Positions 35,550 to 43,973 of a stretch of DNA of 64,000 nt are shown piece by piece. How positions within the stretch are numbered: position 1 is the stretch's first letter; each line of letters begins with the position of its first letter. Below the pieces are notes generated by a model. The model had not been told where the DNA came from. It saw only the letters and a list, made by a program, of their open reading frames with translations, and did no database searches. Position numbers and translations under genes: made by a program. This DNA is from Mesorhizobium sp. B2-1-1 (GTDB lineage Bacteria > Pseudomonadota > Alphaproteobacteria > Rhizobiales > Rhizobiaceae), in NCBI RefSeq assembly GCF_006442975.2, contig NZ_CP083954.1:1681501-1745500 (forward strand), written 5' to 3'.

Positions 35550-35882
35550 TCAGTTGGTCGGCTTCGGCAGCACCGGTCCCTGCGGTGTCGACGGGGTGCG
35601 GCCGATCGCCTGGCGCAGGTTCTCGGCCTCGACGCCGCGCTGGCGCGCCAGCTTGCGGTAACGTCCCTGCTTGACCCAGGTCGCCAGGCTGCCGACGACC
35701 ATGCCGACGGCGAGGGCCAGGAACAGGAAGATGAACAGCGGCAAAGTGAGCGTCAGCGCCGGATTGCCGGGATTGAACGGATCCAGCGTGAAGGCGACGA
35801 GTTCGCGATTGGCGACGGCCAGCGCGATCAGGATGACCGCCAGGGGCACGAAGACCACGATGAGCATGAAGCGATTGAGCAT
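35550..35882 (-). CDS. LapA domain membrane protein
   Basis: A 110-residue protein with two transmembrane segments (about 5-22 and 45-70), the LapA/DUF1049 pattern. A cytoplasmic coiled tail ends with QAIGRTPSTPQGPVLPKPTN. In E. coli, LapA acts with LapB in LPS assembly control. Downstream of ihfB is the usual position of this gene in many proteobacteria. The ATG at 35882 is chosen over the longer frame to 35996, which overlaps the ihfB stop. Confidence 0.85.
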   Translation of the reverse strand: MLNRFMLIVVFVPLAVILIALAVANRELVAFTLDPFNPGNPALTLTLPLFIFLFLALAVGMVVGSLATWVKQGRYRKLARQRGVEAENLRQAIGRTPSTPQGPVLPKPTN

Positions 35883-35935
35883 GATGTTTTCCGTCGGAAA
35901 CCGGCCTCCCGGGAAGGGCCGGTCTGGCGTCGCGC

Positions 35936-36220
35936 CTATTTTCCGCCATTCAGCCTTTCGCGCAGTTCCTTGCCGGTCTTGAAGAAAGGCACCCATTTCT
36001 CCTCGACCTCGACGGATTCACCGGTGCGCGGGTTGCGGCCGGTGCGGGCGGGGCGATTTTTCACCGAAAAGGCACCGAAGCCACGCAATTCGACCCGGTT
36101 GCCTTCGGCGAGCGCGTCGGTGATCTCGTCGAAAATCGCGCCGACGATGTTTTCAACGTCGCGCAGGAAAAGATGCGGATTGCGCGTGGCAATAATCTGC
36201 ACAAGTTCGGACTTGATCAT
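35936..36220 (-). CDS. ihfB: Integration host factor subunit beta
   Basis: A 94-residue DNA-bending protein of the HU/IHF family. It has the helical base ([16 protein letters not shown]), the beta arm with [13 protein letters not shown] (about 55-70) and the C-terminal helix [12 protein letters not shown]. It pairs with IhfA to bend DNA, including at sigma54 promoters, and rpoN is encoded 4 kb downstream on the other strand. It probably shares a transcript with sppA upstream and lapA downstream. Confidence 0.95.
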   Translation of the reverse strand: MIKSELVQIIATRNPHLFLRDVENIVGAIFDEITDALAEGNRVELRGFGAFSVKNRPARTGRNPRTGESVEVEEKWVPFFKTGKELRERLNGGK

Positions 36221-36300
36221 CGGACGGGTCCCCTGAAATCGGTGCGGTCGAAATTATGAGGATGATTTTGTTTGCTTTTTCATCCACCCCAAACGGCATC

Positions 36301-37257
36301 TCAAGGGTGCCAGACGGAAACGAGACCGTCAAGAAACAAGCGGTCGGCGCCAAGTTCATGGATGATATCGCCGCTGTAGTCCGGCAGGCCGAGCGCGCCG
36401 GCGATCGTGCGCACCATCGCTTTGGAAAACAGGAAGCCGCCGCGCCGCTCCGTGTCCTTCCATTCGACCACCTTGAGTTTCGAGTCGACGCCCTTGGTCG
36501 CCAGCCAGTCGATCGCCTCGGTCTCGCCGCCGACGGCGTCGATCAGGCCGTTGGCGACCCCTTGGCGACCGGTGAAGATCGATCCGTCGGCGAGCGCCAG
36601 CGCTTGCTCGCGGGTCATCTTGCGGCGTTCGGCGACGATGCCGACGAACCAGTCGTAGCTGTCGAGGATGAGCTTGCGGACCATGGCGCGCTCGTCGTCG
36701 TTGGTCGGCTTGAAAGGCGAGGGCGAGGCCTTGAGCGGCGAGGATTTCACTTCCTCCAGCTTGACGCCGAGCTTGTCCATCAGGCCGCTGACATCAGGAT
36801 ACTGGATCAACACGCCGATCGAGCCGACGATCGAGGTCTTGCGGGCGACGATGTGATCGGTGGCGCTCGCGATCATGTAGCCGGCCGACGCGGCGAGCGT
36901 GCCGACCTCGGCCGCGACAGGCTTGTCGGCGGCGAGCTTGCGCACCTCCTCATAGATCGATTCACCGCCGACGGTGGTGCCGCCGGGGGAATCGATGGCG
37001 AGGATCACGCCTTTCACCCTCGGCGACTTGCGGATGGCTTCCAGCCGCTCGATCAGTTCGTCGTCCTCGGTTATGGTGCCTTCGATCCTGACCTTGGCGA
37101 TATGATCGACGGCCGACCCGCCGAAATCGTCGCGATAGAACCAGGCCGAGATCGCAATCACGCCGAGCGCAACGATGGCGATGGCCGCAGCGCGCCAGAA
37201 GGTCAGCTTACGCCGCAAGCGGCGGCGGTCGATCAGGTCGTCGGCTCTCAATGCCAT
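36301..37257 (-). CDS. sppA: Signal peptide peptidase SppA (S49)
   Basis: A 318-residue membrane-anchored serine protease that degrades cleaved signal peptides. It has an N-terminal anchor (about 17-40) and the catalytic domain. The domain contains LAIDSPGGTTVGGE and the Ser-containing GTLAASAGYMIASATDH (about 125-142), then SIVGSIGVL. Length is that of the short (SppA36) type. The ATG at 37257 has GAGG about eight bases upstream; a GTG at 37269 is less likely. Translation towards ihfB is on the same strand. Confidence 0.92.
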   Translation of the reverse strand: MALRADDLIDRRRLRRKLTFWRAAAIAIVALGVIAISAWFYRDDFGGSAVDHIAKVRIEGTITEDDELIERLEAIRKSPRVKGVILAIDSPGGTTVGGESIYEEVRKLAADKPVAAEVGTLAASAGYMIASATDHIVARKTSIVGSIGVLIQYPDVSGLMDKLGVKLEEVKSSPLKASPSPFKPTNDDERAMVRKLILDSYDWFVGIVAERRKMTREQALALADGSIFTGRQGVANGLIDAVGGETEAIDWLATKGVDSKLKVVEWKDTERRGGFLFSKAMVRTIAGALGLPDYSGDIIHELGADRLFLDGLVSVWHP

Positions 37258-37444
37258 GGTCAGCCTCACGGTCGATGGAAAGAGATGCTTTTAGACCATG
37301 ACGTCCCGGTCTGGAAGCAATTCCGTCTGCGCATGACGCGGCAATCCGCGCGCGGCGCACGCGAGGCAAGTGCGCGTCAGCGTCCGCCAAGACGTCGGTT
37401 TCGTGATTGGTCCGTGAAACGAACGGCAGGTAAGGAGAGAGCCG

Positions 37445-37507
37445 ATGGTAACGAAAAATGTACGCCAGACGTCTATTTCTGCTATGAAGCAGGGCTGTCA
37501 GTGTTGA
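37445..37507 (+). CDS. Possible 20-codon leader or small ORF upstream of lptC
   Basis: AAGGAG lies seven bases before an ATG that opens a 20-codon frame, MVTKNVRQTSISAMKQGCQC, ending in TGA. It lies inside the otherwise gene-free 383-base gap between sppA and lptC (37258-37640). Its last codons fall in the left arm of an inverted repeat, GCTGTC (37494-37499) with GACAGC (37525-37530). This might be a leader peptide or a chance frame with a good SD. Apart from this I see no gene in the gap. Confidence 0.35.
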   Translation: MVTKNVRQTSISAMKQGCQC

Positions 37508-37640
37508 TCCGTTCTGATCTGCACGACAGCAACTGTCACATTTTCGCGGTTTTCGTCGGCTTGTGCTTGCTTGAAAGCGCCGACGTCCCACCTATAGGCG
37601 GTGTTGCCCGGCGGGGCAGGGGTTTTAGAAGAAAGCAGTT

Positions 37641-38354
37641 ATGTTAGCGCGAACGAGTGAAGCGAGCAGCACCGAGACGGAGTTGGCTCCCCCGGCGGAC
37701 GGCCCGGCGAGGGGGGACGCGTTCGATCGCGCACGGCGGCATTCGCGCCGGGTGCGCGTGCTCAAATTCGCCGTGCCGGTGCTAGCGGCGTTGATCGCCA
37801 TTGCCTTCCCGGTCTATTCCTACCTCGCCGCACCGGTGTCCGTCGCGGTCCAGGCGGAAGGCACCGCCTTTTCCAACGGCAAGCTGGTGATGGCCAACCC
37901 CAAGCTCAACGGCTTCACCAAGCAGAAATTGCCCTATTCCATGACGGCATTGCGCGCCATACAGGACGTCAGCACGCAAGGCATCATCGAACTCGACGGC
38001 ATCGACGCCAAGGTGCCGATCGCGGCCGACAATGTCGCTGCGATCAAAGCCACGCATGGTACCTACGATCGCGACGGCAATACGATGCACCTGACCAGCG
38101 ACGTCACGATCGCCACGACCGACGGCCTTCAGGCCAGGTTCAAATCGGTCTTCCTCGACATGGGCAAAGGCACTATGAAGACGGATGACCCCGTGGACGT
38201 CAGCCGTGACGGGTCGCAGATCACCGCGAATTCCTTGTCGGTGCAGGACAATGGCAAGGTTCTGGTGTTCGAGAACAAGGTGCGCGTCAATATCGATCCC
38301 GCCAATCTGAAGGCGGCAGAGGCAAAGGGCGAAGAAGCGAATGTGGCTCATTAG
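37641..38354 (+). CDS. lptC: LptC, LPS export complex inner-membrane component
   Basis: A 237-residue bitopic protein. It has a cytoplasmic tail (1-36), one membrane anchor (about 38-62, FAVPVLAALIAIAFPVYSYL), and a periplasmic beta-jellyroll with repeated strands (for example TSDVTIATTDGLQARFKS). It bridges the LptBFG transporter to LptA. The N-terminal cytoplasmic extension is longer than in E. coli, as usual for alphaproteobacteria. lptF/G are not nearby. It overlaps lptA by 14 bases. Confidence 0.92.
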   Translation: MLARTSEASSTETELAPPADGPARGDAFDRARRHSRRVRVLKFAVPVLAALIAIAFPVYSYLAAPVSVAVQAEGTAFSNGKLVMANPKLNGFTKQKLPYSMTALRAIQDVSTQGIIELDGIDAKVPIAADNVAAIKATHGTYDRDGNTMHLTSDVTIATTDGLQARFKSVFLDMGKGTMKTDDPVDVSRDGSQITANSLSVQDNGKVLVFENKVRVNIDPANLKAAEAKGEEANVAH

Positions 38355-38925
38355 TTCGACACGGCTTGCCGCCGCAGCTTCGGCGCTGCTTTTGCTGGGG
38401 CTTGCGCCGGCGCTGGCGCAATCCACCGCCGAGAGCGCGTCTGGGCTCAAACTGTCGGGCGACAAGCCCATCCAGATCGAGAGCGACAAGCTGGAGGTCC
38501 GGCAGGCAGACAACGTCGCCGTGTTCACCGGCAACGTCACGGTCGTGCAGGGACCGACCCTGCTCAAGTCCGGCAAGATGATGGTCTACTACGTCAAGGA
38601 CCCGAACGCGGCCGCAAAGGGGACGGAAGCAGCGGGAGCGGCGATGACCGGCTCCGCCAACATCGACCACCTTGAAGTCAGCGGAAAAGTTTACATCAAG
38701 TCGAATGACCAGATCGCGACCGGCGACAATGGCACCTTCGACATGAAGACGCAGGTGCTGGTCCTGTCCGGCAAGGAAGTGGTGCTGTCGCAAGGCCCCA
38801 ATGTCCTCAAGGGCTGCAAGCTCACCGTGCAGATGAAGACCGGCCTCGCCAATGTCGACGGCTGCGGCGGACGTGTCATCATGTCGATGACGCCACCGCC
38901 GAAATCGGGAGCGACGAACCCCTGA
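38341..38925 (+). CDS. lptA: LptA, periplasmic LPS transport protein
   Basis: A 194-residue OstA-fold protein with a signal peptide (about 1-26, ending ALAQ). The mature beta-jellyroll includes [29 protein letters not shown], the family start. Polymers of it bridge the periplasm and carry LPS to LptDE. It overlaps lptC by 14 bases and lptB by one (TGATG), so this is a tightly coupled operon. Confidence 0.92.
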   Translation: MWLISSTRLAAAASALLLLGLAPALAQSTAESASGLKLSGDKPIQIESDKLEVRQADNVAVFTGNVTVVQGPTLLKSGKMMVYYVKDPNAAAKGTEAAGAAMTGSANIDHLEVSGKVYIKSNDQIATGDNGTFDMKTQVLVLSGKEVVLSQGPNVLKGCKLTVQMKTGLANVDGCGGRVIMSMTPPPKSGATNP

Positions 38926-39743
38926 TGGCCAGCCTGTCGTCGCTGACGGCGCGTCTTCCGGGGCGGGCCGCCGGCAAGGTTTCGGCTCCGGCCACGGTCA
39001 CCGCCGATAAGGCGAAGTTCAAGGGAACCTTGATCGCCAAGGGCCTGACCAAGAGCTACAAGGGTCGCAAGGTGGTCAGCGGCGTCACGCTCGGGGTGCG
39101 TGCCGGCGAGGCCGTCGGGCTGCTCGGTCCGAACGGTGCCGGCAAGACCACCTGTTTCTACATGGTCACCGGCCTGGTGCCGGTGGACGAGGGCACGATC
39201 GAGATCGACGGCTTCGATGTCACCTCCATGCCGATGTACCGGCGTGCGCGTCTGGGCATCGGCTATCTGCCGCAGGAGGCCTCGATCTTCCGCGGCCTCA
39301 GCGTCGAGCAGAACATTCGCGCCGTGCTGGAAGTGGTCGAAAAGAGCCGCAAGGAGCGCGAGCGCAGCCTCGACGAACTGCTCGAGGAGTTCCATATCAG
39401 CCATTTGCGCAAGGCGCCGTCGATGTCGCTTTCCGGCGGCGAACGTCGGCGCCTGGAGATCGCGCGTGCGCTGGCCACGCGCCCGGCCTACATGCTGCTC
39501 GACGAGCCTTTCGCCGGCATCGACCCGATCGCCGTCGCCGACATCCAGCAACTGGTGCGTCATTTGACGGCGCGCGGCATCGGCGTGCTCATCACCGATC
39601 ACAATGTGCGCGAGACGCTCGGCCTGATCGACCGCGCCTACATCATCCATGCCGGCCAGGTGCTCACTCATGGCCGGGCCGATGAAGTGGTCGCAAATCC
39701 CGACGTGCGGCGGCTCTATCTGGGCGAGGGATTCACGCTTTGA
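38925..39743 (+). CDS. lptB: LptB, LPS export ABC transporter ATPase
   Basis: A 272-residue ATPase that drives LPS extraction from the inner membrane. The Walker A motif is [15 protein letters not shown], the signature is [16 protein letters not shown], and Walker B is [12 protein letters not shown]. The N-terminal 25 to 30 residues are a short Ala/Gly-rich extension. The lptCAB order just before rpoN is standard in proteobacteria. Confidence 0.95.
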   Translation: MASLSSLTARLPGRAAGKVSAPATVTADKAKFKGTLIAKGLTKSYKGRKVVSGVTLGVRAGEAVGLLGPNGAGKTTCFYMVTGLVPVDEGTIEIDGFDVTSMPMYRRARLGIGYLPQEASIFRGLSVEQNIRAVLEVVEKSRKERERSLDELLEEFHISHLRKAPSMSLSGGERRRLEIARALATRPAYMLLDEPFAGIDPIAVADIQQLVRHLTARGIGVLITDHNVRETLGLIDRAYIIHAGQVLTHGRADEVVANPDVRRLYLGEGFTL

Positions 39744-39757
39744 GCGTGAAATTTGTT
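39732..39757 (+). terminator. Hairpin over the lptB stop codon
   Basis: TTCACGCT (39732-39739) pairs with AGCGTGAA (39743-39750) across a TTG loop, followed by ATTTGTTT. A second hairpin, CCTGAC/GTCAGG (39759-39784), lies next to it. Together they could end the lpt transcript before rpoN. Confidence 0.55.
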
Positions 39758-39849
39758 TCCTGACGCGATTTTTTTCCTGTCAGGGGCCGCTTTCTCGCGA
39801 TTTTGCTCCGGGATAACGCTCCGGTAAGCGGGTTTTGCTAGCGTTTGCC

Positions 39850-39878
39850 TTGACAAGCAAAAGCCGGGCCAGTTTCTA
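39850..39878 (+). promoter_or_regulatory. Sigma70-type promoter for rpoN
   Basis: A perfect TTGACA (39850-39855), 17 bases, then TTTCTA (39873-39878). The start would be about 39886, roughly 53 bases before the rpoN ATG, so rpoN can be transcribed independently of lptCAB. Confidence 0.6.
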
Positions 39879-39938
39879 TCGGTTCGCGAAAATTCCTTCC
39901 GGCAGTCCGGATGCAGACGAGGCGTTTGAAACCGAACC

Positions 39939-41465
39939 ATGGCGTTGGCGGCGAAACTACAGCTACGACAGTCGCAGTCGCTGGTGATGACGCCACAGCT
40001 GATGCAGTCGATCCGGCTGCTGCAGTTCACCCATGCTGAACTCGAGCACTTCATCGACGAGGAGATCGAGCGCAATCCGTTGCTGGAGCGCGCCGAGCCG
40101 CAGGACGACGCCGCCAGCGACCAGGTGCCGAGGACCGAGGCGGCACCGGAAACGGCCGACGACGGCGACTGGTTCGAGACCGAAGCGGGATGGAGCGCCG
40201 AGGCAATCTCGGAAAAGCTCGACACATCGCTGGAGAACCTGTTCCCGGACGACCCGGGCACCAGCGAGCGACTCGGACCAGACCTCACGGCACAGTGGAA
40301 ATCGGCGACCGGCAATGGCGGCACGTCCTCGTCCGAAGGCTTCGATGCCGGCGACATGGCTGCGACCGCGATCACGCTGCGCGATCATGTCAGCGAGCAG
40401 ATTGCGCTCGCTTTCGCCGATCCGGCGGCGCGCCTGATCGCCGGCGAACTCGCGGACGGCCTCGACGAGACCGGCTATATGCGCGCCGATACGGCTGAGA
40501 TAGCTTCGCGCCTTGGTAGCGGCGCCGACGCCGTGGCCAAGGTGCTGTCGGTGTGCCAGACCTTCGAGCCGTCCGGCCTGTTCGCCCGCGACCTTGCCGA
40601 ATGCCTGTCGCTGCAACTTGCCGTGCGCGACAGGCTCGATCCGGCGATGAAGGCGCTGATTGCCAATCTCGAACTCCTGGCGCGCCGCGATTTCCACACG
40701 CTGAAGCGGATCTGCGGCGTCGACGAAGAGGACCTGCTGGACATGCTGGCCGAGATCCGGGCGCTCGATCCGCGGCCGGGCATGGCATTTTCGGGCGGCG
40801 CCAGCGACGCCGTCATTGCCGATGTCGAGGTGCGCGCGGCCAATGACGGCAGCTGGACGGTCGAGCTCAACGCCGAAACGCTGCCGCGCGTGCTGGTCGA
40901 CCACATCTATTTCGCGCAGGTTTCGCCGCACGCCAAGAACCAGGCTGAAAAGGATTTCCTGGCCGAGTGCCTGCAGAACGCCAATTGGCTGACGCGCAGC
41001 CTCGATCAGCGGGCAAAGACCATTCTCAAGGTCGCATCGGAGATCGTGCGCCAGCAGGATGCCTTCCTCGTCCATGGCGTGCGCCAGCTGAAGCCGCTCA
41101 ACCTGCGCACGGTGGCCGACGCGATAGGCATGCACGAATCGACCGTCAGCCGGGTTACCGCGAACAAGTACATGCTGACGCCGCGCGGCGTGTTCGAACT
41201 GCGCTATTTCTTCACCGCCTCGATAGCCGCGTCGGGCGGTGGCGAGGCGTATTCGTCGGAAGCGGTGCGCGACCGCATCAAGCAATTGATCGATGAGGAA
41301 AAAACCGTCGACGTCCTGTCCGACGACGCGATCGTCGACATGTTGCGCGAAAGCGGCGTCGATATCGCCAGGCGCACGGTCGCCAAATACAGGGAAGGCA
41401 TGAATATCCCGTCCTCGGTGCAGCGCCGGCGCGAGAAGCGGGCCCTTGCCAGCGCCGGGCGCTAG
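39939..41465 (+). CDS. rpoN: RNA polymerase sigma-54 factor
   Basis: A 508-residue sigma factor. Region I is Gln/Leu-rich (LQLRQSQSLVMTPQLMQSIRLLQF, 5-28) and an acidic region II follows (about 50-130). The core-binding domain and a DNA-binding HTH lie further on (about 390-430, ADAIGMHESTVSRVTANKY). The RpoN box ARRTVAKYRE sits near the C terminus. It transcribes from -24/-12 promoters with enhancer-binding activators, including those for nitrogen metabolism and, in symbionts, nif/fix genes. Confidence 0.96.
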   Translation: MALAAKLQLRQSQSLVMTPQLMQSIRLLQFTHAELEHFIDEEIERNPLLERAEPQDDAASDQVPRTEAAPETADDGDWFETEAGWSAEAISEKLDTSLENLFPDDPGTSERLGPDLTAQWKSATGNGGTSSSEGFDAGDMAATAITLRDHVSEQIALAFADPAARLIAGELADGLDETGYMRADTAEIASRLGSGADAVAKVLSVCQTFEPSGLFARDLAECLSLQLAVRDRLDPAMKALIANLELLARRDFHTLKRICGVDEEDLLDMLAEIRALDPRPGMAFSGGASDAVIADVEVRAANDGSWTVELNAETLPRVLVDHIYFAQVSPHAKNQAEKDFLAECLQNANWLTRSLDQRAKTILKVASEIVRQQDAFLVHGVRQLKPLNLRTVADAIGMHESTVSRVTANKYMLTPRGVFELRYFFTASIAASGGGEAYSSEAVRDRIKQLIDEEKTVDVLSDDAIVDMLRESGVDIARRTVAKYREGMNIPSSVQRRREKRALASAGR

Positions 41466-41498
41466 GTTCGGCGATTTTCCACAGGGTTTCGCGCTTCA

Positions 41499-41527
41499 TT
41501 GACAAGCTGCGGCGAAGTGGCTAGAAG
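41499..41527 (+). promoter_or_regulatory. Sigma70-type promoter for hpf
   Basis: TTGACA (41499-41504), 17 bases, then TAGAAG (41522-41527). It lies just after the rpoN stop and gives hpf a leader of about 200 bases. The 266-base gap contains no gene. Confidence 0.5.
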
Positions 41528-41731
41528 CCCGCCCGCATGAGACGGGCTCGACGCCCGCTAGCGGATGGTCCGTCACGACAATGGCCTAGGGATGGTCAAG
41601 AAGGCGGCTTGTGATCAACCGGAAAGTTTGGATTTAAATCGGCGCGAGTGACGCCGCAAAGCTTGTGCGCACGGACCACGAGTATAAACTCCGGCCAGTT
41701 TGAAGCCTGAGCAAGGAAGGTCAGTTTTCAG

Positions 41732-42310
41732 ATGAATCTGCGCATATCGGGAAAACACATGGATATCGGCGATGCGTTCCGTACGCGCATCAACGATCGT
41801 GTCGGCGAGGCGATCGGCAAATATTTCGACCGCGGCTTTGCCGGACATGTCACCGTCATCAAATCGGGCTCGCGCTATTCGGCGGATTGCATGATCCGGC
41901 TGGATTCCGGCGCTTCGCTGCAGGCGACCGGCGATGCCCAGGACCCGACGCTGGCTTTCGAGGCCGCGGCGGATCGTCTGGAAACCCGGCTTCGGCGCTA
42001 CAAGCGCCGGCTGAAATCGCACAATTCGGGCAATGGCGAGCTCACCGATATCGCCTACACGGTGATGGCGCCACTCGCCGATGACGACGAGGACATTCCG
42101 GAGGATTTTGCGCCGGCCATCGTCGCCGAATCGACCATGACGCTGAAGACCATGTCGGTGGCGTCGGCGGTCATAGAACTCGACACAAAGGACAGTCCGG
42201 TCTTCGTCTTCCGCAACGCCGGAAACAATCACATCAACATCGTCTATCGCCGGCCGGATGGGAACATCGGCTGGATCGATCCGTCCACGACCAAGGTCGC
42301 ACAGGGATAA
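41732..42310 (+). CDS. hpf: Long-form ribosome hibernation promoting factor
   Basis: A 192-residue protein. The N-terminal HPF/YfiA fold (about 1-100, MNLRISGKHMDIGDAFRTRI ... FEAAADRLETRLRRYKRRLK) binds the ribosome. The C-terminal dimerisation domain (about 130-190, TMSVASAVIELD ... VFVFRNAGNNHINIVYRRPDGNIGWIDP) pairs ribosomes into 100S dimers. It follows rpoN, as in most proteobacteria. Confidence 0.95.
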   Translation: MNLRISGKHMDIGDAFRTRINDRVGEAIGKYFDRGFAGHVTVIKSGSRYSADCMIRLDSGASLQATGDAQDPTLAFEAAADRLETRLRRYKRRLKSHNSGNGELTDIAYTVMAPLADDDEDIPEDFAPAIVAESTMTLKTMSVASAVIELDTKDSPVFVFRNAGNNHINIVYRRPDGNIGWIDPSTTKVAQG

Positions 42311-42368
42311 AACCGGCCGCACGAGGGGTGGGGACTGGTGACGGCAGGCGAACAAGGGATTTTCAAGT

Positions 42369-42833
42369 ATGGATCTGAGCGATCTCATCAACGTTCCGGC
42401 GATATTGCCGGCGTTGAAGGCGAACTCCAAGAAGCAGCTTCTGCAATTGCTGTCGGAGAGGGCGGCCGCGATTTCCGGCATTCCGGAGCGGGAGGTGTTC
42501 GACACGATCCTGCAGCGCGAGCGGCTCGGCTCGACGGGGGTCGGCAACGGCATCGCCATTCCGCACGGCAAGCTGGCCGGCGTGAAGCGCATCGCCGGCG
42601 TGTTCGCCCGCCTGGAGACGCCGGTCGATTTCGAGGCGCTCGACGACCAGCCGGTCGACCTGGTGTTCCTGCTGCTGGCCCCTGAAGGGGCCGGCGCCGA
42701 TCATCTGAAGGCGCTGTCGCGCATCGCGCGGGTGCTGCGCGACGCCGATACGGTGGCCAAGATCAGGGGAACGCGCGACGCCGTGGCGATCCACGCGCTT
42801 TTATCGGACACCCAGGCCTCGCACGCGGCCTGA
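42369..42833 (+). CDS. ptsN: Nitrogen PTS enzyme IIA (EIIA-Ntr)
   Basis: A 154-residue PTS EIIA-fructose type protein. The phosphorylated His is H66 in GNGIAIPHGKLAGV. It receives phosphate from the PTS-Ntr chain (PtsP-PtsO) and regulates potassium, carbon and nitrogen functions. It comes 58 bases after hpf and is probably cotranscribed. A clean terminator follows. Confidence 0.95.
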   Translation: MDLSDLINVPAILPALKANSKKQLLQLLSERAAAISGIPEREVFDTILQRERLGSTGVGNGIAIPHGKLAGVKRIAGVFARLETPVDFEALDDQPVDLVFLLLAPEGAGADHLKALSRIARVLRDADTVAKIRGTRDAVAIHALLSDTQASHAA

Positions 42834-42856
42834 CGTTTTCTGGATGAACAATGGTA

Positions 42857-42885
42857 GGGCCGCCACGGGCGGCCCCGTTCGTTTT
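42857..42885. terminator. Terminator between ptsN and the convergent DUF1150 gene
   Basis: GGGCCGCC (42857-42864) pairs with GGCGGCCC (42868-42875) around a three-base loop, then CGTTCGTTTTC. It lies 24 bases past the ptsN stop, and its position would also serve the opposing DUF1150 transcript. Confidence 0.65.
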
Positions 42886-42900
42886 CAGCGGAAAATCGCC

Positions 42901-43170
42901 TTAATGAATGGCGACCGTGGTCAGGTCGTTTTCCATGGCGCCGGCCAGCGCGCGATCGCGCGCATCTGAAAGCAGGATCGGCTGGCCGTTGGCGGCAAAC
43001 AGCGCCCACAATTCCATGCCGGGCGCGATTTCGCCAATGCCCGGGAAACGGCCGAGCAGTTCCTCGCTCGTAACCTTGCGCAGATAAGCGACCGAGCCCT
43101 CGCCGAGATGGGCGAATTCACCGCTGGTCATGGTGGGATTTTGTGTAGGATTTTGGTCAGTTCTGGTCAT
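42901..43170 (-). CDS. DUF1150 family protein
   Basis: An 89-residue protein opening MTRTDQNPTQNPTMTSGEF, with the family core HLGEGSVAYLRKVTSEELLGRFPG (about 22-45) and MELWALFAANGQPILLSDAR. It is the downstream partner of the Hsp20 gene (76-base gap), a conserved pairing in Rhizobiales. It is therefore likely heat-induced. The role is unknown. An in-frame ATG at 43131 would give a shorter form. Confidence 0.85.
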   Translation of the reverse strand: MTRTDQNPTQNPTMTSGEFAHLGEGSVAYLRKVTSEELLGRFPGIGEIAPGMELWALFAANGQPILLSDARDRALAGAMENDLTTVAIH

Positions 43171-43246
43171 TTCAAGCCTCCTTGGCGCGAGACGCCGCCC
43201 TGGTTCTGGGCAGTAGGCCATCCCGCATGAGAGCCATCGGCAAAGA

Positions 43247-43672
43247 TCAGTCTTTCACCGATATGTTTATTTTCCGTACCAGCCGCTCGGACTCGGGCCG
43301 ATCGAGATCGATCGACAAAAGGCCGTTCTTCAGCTCCGCCGCAATCACCCGCATGCCGTCGGCCAGCACGAAGCAGCGCTGGAATTGGCGTGCGGCGATG
43401 CCGCGGTGAAGAAATTCGCGCTCGGTATCGTCGGTCTGACGACCGCGCACGACCAACTGGTTTTCCTCCGTGGTGACATCGAGATCGCTTTCGGCGAAAC
43501 CGGCGACAGCGAGCGTGATGCGCAGCCTTTCGGCCTTGCCGTCGGCGCCGCTGAGCCGCTCGATGTTGTAAGGAGGATAGCTGTCACCGGATTTCGCCAG
43601 GCGCTCCAGCGTCTTTTCCATGGCGTCGAAACCCAGGAGAAGCGGGCTGGAGAAAGGCGTCATTCGGCTCAT
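43247..43672 (-). CDS. Small heat shock protein, Hsp20/IbpA family
   Basis: A 141-residue chaperone. An N-terminal arm (1-35, SRMTPFSSPLLLGFDAME) precedes the alpha-crystallin domain (about 36-125). The domain has NIERL near the start, LRITLAVAGF, ENQLVVRGR, the conserved FLHRGIAARQFQRCFVLAD and an ELKNGLLSIDL strand. It prevents aggregation of unfolded proteins during heat stress. It has a predicted RpoH promoter and a ROSE-like leader. The DUF1150 gene is downstream in the same direction. Confidence 0.93.
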   Translation of the reverse strand: MSRMTPFSSPLLLGFDAMEKTLERLAKSGDSYPPYNIERLSGADGKAERLRITLAVAGFAESDLDVTTEENQLVVRGRQTDDTEREFLHRGIAARQFQRCFVLADGMRVIAAELKNGLLSIDLDRPESERLVRKINISVKD

Positions 43673-43734
43673 GTTACATTGTCCTCTCAAGAGCGACATA
43701 AACTGGAAAAACCCAGATGGCATTTTTCCCGATG
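43673..43734 (-). promoter_or_regulatory. ROSE-like RNA thermometer in the hsp20 5' leader
   Basis: On the minus strand the leader ends with GTCGCTCTTGAGAGGAC (43697 down to 43681), nine bases before the start. GTC(G)CTC pairs with GAGGAC, burying the SD (AGAGGA), with one bulged G. The anti-SD arm contains TCGCT, which fits the ROSE consensus UYGCU. An upstream hairpin CTGG/CCAG lies nearer the start of transcription. Leader length (about 62 bases) and structure match ROSE elements of rhizobial small heat shock genes. Prediction from sequence only. Confidence 0.6.
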
Positions 43735-43740
43735 GTCTTG

Positions 43741-43769
43741 ATATGGTCCGCCCCACGACCAAGTTCAAG
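43741..43769 (-). promoter_or_regulatory. RpoH promoter of hsp20-DUF1150
   Basis: On the minus strand: CTTGAA (43769-43764), exactly 17 bases, then CCATAT (43746-43741). It agrees with the rhizobial heat-shock sigma factor consensus at nearly every position and would start transcription near 43734. Confidence 0.75.
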
Positions 43770-43973
43770 CCATCAAAACACCCGCCCAAAAAGACCACGT
43801 CGTGGACTCACAAGAATGATCGACATGGCGCTTGAAACGGCAGTGAGATGCAAGGAGAAGCGCTGCGCCGGGATTCGTCCCCCGGGCGGAGCGGTTCGGC
43901 AGCTCAAGGCCGGTTCGGTGCGTTTCGCATGCTCGCTCGGACGCATGAGCTCATGGCCAAACAAGGAATTGAA

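Noticed and set aside
37603..37622. TGCCC-GGCG-GGGCA hairpin followed by GGGGTTTTA as a terminator
   Set aside because: The stem is only five base pairs and it lies within 20 bases of the lptC start, so a terminator role is not convincing.
41466..41731. A small RNA gene between rpoN and hpf
   Set aside because: There is a promoter but no terminator before hpf; it is better read as a long hpf leader.
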